Assembly: GCA_030595585.1 (NCBI GenBank)
Contig: JAUVCY010000095.1
Coordinates: 1-6,903 of the forward strand
Source of the DNA: Thermoplasmatota archaeon
Lineage (GTDB): Archaea > Thermoplasmatota > Penumbrarchaeia > Penumbrarchaeales > Penumbrarchaeaceae
Length of the DNA: 6,903 nt
Direction: 5' to 3'
Shown here: positions 4,911-6,903 of the stretch, piece after piece
Numbering within the stretch: position 1 is the first letter of the stretch
Layout of the letters: each line of letters starts with the position of its first letter
Notes under the pieces: generated by a model
Databases searched by the model: none
What the model saw: the letters and a program-made list of their open reading frames with translations, nothing else
What the model was told of the DNA's origin: nothing
Translations under genes and position numbers: made by a program

Positions 4911-6903
4911 ATGAGTTCCAAGGGGATAAGGCTGACCGTTGGCGAGAAGATAATGCTCCTGCTTCTTCATTACTCCAGGTACCGTGGGGAATTTCAGGCC
5001 CCCATGGACATAACCCAGGATGGAATAGCAGGGAAGCTGGGCATCATCAGATCGGCCGTCCCCCGGGCGGTTGGGTCTCTTATTGACAAACAGATACTGG
5101 AGGAGAGCCTGGCCCACATCAAGGGGCTCTCCAGAAGGAGAAAGGTGTATCACCTCACTGACGGGGGAATAATGACGGCCAGAAACCTCGTCGACCAGCT
5201 TGAGAGAATTGAGATCGAGATAATAGACGAGGATGGAAAGAGCAAGGCCAACCTCGGAAAACTGCTCACCGACAACGAGATGGACCTGTCGATCATCTCG
5301 GAGCTTCTGAACACCAAGGTCTGGGACAGGACCAAGAGGAGGGAGGACCAGATCGAGAAACACAACAGGAAGAGATACGTCCACTCCCTTATGCCCCCGG
5401 ACATATTCATCGGAAGGGAACGGGAGGTGGAGTTTCTCAAGGAGGCCATCCTCTCCAAGAAGAGGAGGATATCCGTCATCTACGGGATAGCAGGTGTCGG
5501 CAAGACCACCCTCTCCTGGAAGATCACAGATATTTTCAAGGATGACATGAACATCTTCTATATCGACCTCAAGGAGTGGACCTCACTTGGTTACATGCTC
5601 AAGGAGCTGGGTAACTTCCTCTCCGGATGCGGCTGGGACCACCTCAAGAACTACATCGATCCCAACGCAGAGATCGAGATCGAGCCGGTCTGCGACCTGA
5701 TAAAGACCCTTCCAGAGGAGCTGCCCATCCTTCTCGTGCTTGATGACGTACACAGGGCACCCGAGGAGGTCCTCATGTTCCTGACCTCTTTCAAGGAGAG
5801 GCTTCCGGCCATGAAGAGCCTCAACCTCGTTGTCCTCTCAAGATACAGGGTCGATTTCTACGACATCAGGGATGTGAGGATAACGGGGCTCATAGGCGAA
5901 GAGGAGCTCCTCGGCTTCGACAGGGAGACCTCCAGAAAGTTCCTCATCGAGAGGGGATTTCCGAAGGAGGATGTGGACCAGGTCATCGAGAAGACCGGGG
6001 GACACCCGCTTGCGCTTGTCCTTGTGGACAAGGAGGGGTTCGGGATCGAGACCACCGATTTCGAGCAGTTCCTCTCCATAGAGATCTTCTCCAAACTATC
6101 AAGGCCGCAGACGTATACTCTGGGGCTTCTCTCCCTCTGCAGGCTTCAGTTCGGATATGACGATCTCCTCAGCATAGAGGATATTGAAGCCCAGGTGATA
6201 TCCACGCTGGTTGACCAGCACCTTATCTTCGATACTCCCGGGGGCTTTGTCATTCACGACCTCATCAAGGAACAGGCCGTGGAGCACCTGCTTCCTCCCG
6301 AGAGGAGGAAGGCGCACGAGGCACTACTGGAGATCTTGAAGGAGAGGTTGATATCGGCGGGCTTCTACCAGGATGTTCAATTCGACGTTCCCCCTACCCC
6401 TTTTGCACTGGAAGGGGAGGAGGGCATGGGTGCGGTCCCTATTTGGGTCTCGGAGCTGGCCCACCATGAGGTAGGCGCGGGGAGGCACGATGACGCCCTG
6501 CGTACGGTGATAAGGGCACAGTTCCAGATCCCTTCCAAGGACCTTCTGCAGGAGGCGGGTGAAGAGATCCTTGCTGACACGGACCCGGACGGTGATACGG
6601 CGATCCTCGGTGACCTTCTAACAGGGAGCCTGGAATTTCTCAAGGGTAACGACGAGGCCTCGCTGGATCATCTGAGAAAGGCGGCCTCCGGGAGATCGAA
6701 AGATGACCTCACGTCCTCATCCATCAGGGCGGCCGGATTGTGGATCCCCTTCCTGGAGGAGAAGGTGGAGGGCCCCGAGAAAGCGCTGAAAAGTATCGAT
6801 GCTCTTTCCGAGAAGGATATCCCTCCGAACCTCAGGTACTACTTCATGATCACCAGGGCGTCGCTTGACTACAAACTGGGAGACCATAAAGGGGCTTGCG
6901 AGA
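4911..6903 (+). CDS. Winged-helix / STAND (NB-ARC-like) ATPase / TPR regulator (3' partial)
   Basis: The first 664 residues are present and the frame runs off the window end. Residues ~8-97 look like a MarR/ArsR-type winged helix with a probable recognition helix at ~45-60 and a basic wing (SRRRKVYHLT, 74-83). A linker leads to FIGREREVEFL (166-176), the usual entry into a STAND ATPase. Walker A is GIAGVGKTT (192-200, K198, T199). Walker B is ILLVLDD with D278 and D279. A sensor-like LSR ends at R311, GGHPLAL is at 363-369, and IHD at 448-450 matches the MHD motif that senses ADP in NB-ARC proteins. From ~510 (LAHHEVGAGRHDDAL) to the end it is helical and TPR-like. The architecture resembles MalT/AfsR-type regulators: ligand binding to the repeats would trigger ATP exchange, oligomerisation and DNA binding. 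The ligand and target genes are unknown. A defence-type STAND sensor is an alternative, but the DNA-binding domain makes a regulator likelier. The gene is divergent from the radical SAM gene. Confidence 0.85.
   Translation, partial: MSSKGIRLTVGEKIMLLLLHYSRYRGEFQAPMDITQDGIAGKLGIIRSAVPRAVGSLIDKQILEESLAHIKGLSRRRKVYHLTDGGIMTARNLVDQLERIEIEIIDEDGKSKANLGKLLTDNEMDLSIISELLNTKVWDRTKRREDQIEKHNRKRYVHSLMPPDIFIGREREVEFLKEAILSKKRRISVIYGIAGVGKTTLSWKITDIFKDDMNIFYIDLKEWTSLGYMLKELGNFLSGCGWDHLKNYIDPNAEIEIEPVCDLIKTLPEELPILLVLDDVHRAPEEVLMFLTSFKERLPAMKSLNLVVLSRYRVDFYDIRDVRITGLIGEEELLGFDRETSRKFLIERGFPKEDVDQVIEKTGGHPLALVLVDKEGFGIETTDFEQFLSIEIFSKLSRPQTYTLGLLSLCRLQFGYDDLLSIEDIEAQVISTLVDQHLIFDTPGGFVIHDLIKEQAVEHLLPPERRKAHEALLEILKERLISAGFYQDVQFDVPPTPFALEGEEGMGAVPIWVSELAHHEVGAGRHDDALRTVIRAQFQIPSKDLLQEAGEEILADTDPDGDTAILGDLLTGSLEFLKGNDEASLDHLRKAASGRSKDDLTSSSIRAAGLWIPFLEEKVEGPEKALKSIDALSEKDIPPNLRYYFMITRASLDYKLGDHKGACE

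Noticed and set aside
4787..5086. 99-codon plus-strand frame overlapping the start of the STAND gene
   Set aside because: It covers the promoter and repeats in another frame, lacks a ribosome binding site and ends inside the winged-helix coding region, where the conserved frame is different.
4911..6903. Antiphage STAND (Avs-like) defence gene
   Set aside because: The N-terminus is a DNA-binding winged helix, not a nuclease, protease or other known effector, and no defence or mobile genes are nearby. The C-terminus is outside the window, so this is unlikely rather than excluded.

Overview
The window looks like part of an archaeal chromosome, most likely from the Thermoplasmatota (an inference from family content, not a search). 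Three things point to archaea: TATA-box promoters placed about 25 bp before start codons with no leader, a radical SAM family (COG2108) known mainly from archaea, and a secreted protein rich in N-glycosylation sequons that carries a lamin-tail-like domain. Arginine is mostly AGG/AGA and many isoleucines are ATA, in otherwise GC-rich coding DNA. I saw no rRNA, tRNA, CRISPR array, insertion sequence or phage gene.

Layout. (1) Positions 1-2978, plus strand: a large secreted or cell-surface protein with the end of a lamin-tail domain, a gluzincin-type zinc metallopeptidase domain and a string of Ig/Fn3-like beta-sandwich domains. Its 5' end probably lies outside the window. (2) 2979-3572, minus strand: pdxT, the glutaminase subunit of pyridoxal 5'-phosphate synthase. 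It converges on the first gene with no base between the two stop codons. (3) 3617-4774, minus strand: a COG2108-type radical SAM protein of unknown substrate. (4) 4775-4910: a 136-bp divergent promoter region with two TATA-like elements and a tandem pair of ~33-bp repeats whose core is an imperfect palindrome. (5) 4911 to the window end, plus strand: the N-terminal 664 residues of a large STAND/NB-ARC-type ATPase with an N-terminal winged helix and a C-terminal TPR-like region, probably a signal-responsive transcription regulator.

How they fit together. The metallopeptidase and pdxT are neighbours only by convergence, and I see no functional link. pdxT appears to have its own leaderless promoter in the 44-bp gap after the radical SAM gene. 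The radical SAM gene and the STAND regulator are divergent and share one control region, so the regulator may control itself through the tandem repeats and possibly its neighbour. That region is the most interesting part of the window. The second repeat runs into the regulator's Shine-Dalgarno sequence and contains a nine-codon upstream ORF. I see no strong evidence for a complete new multi-gene system; the novelty is in the regulator with its operator-like repeats, the orphan radical SAM enzyme and the repeat-rich surface peptidase.
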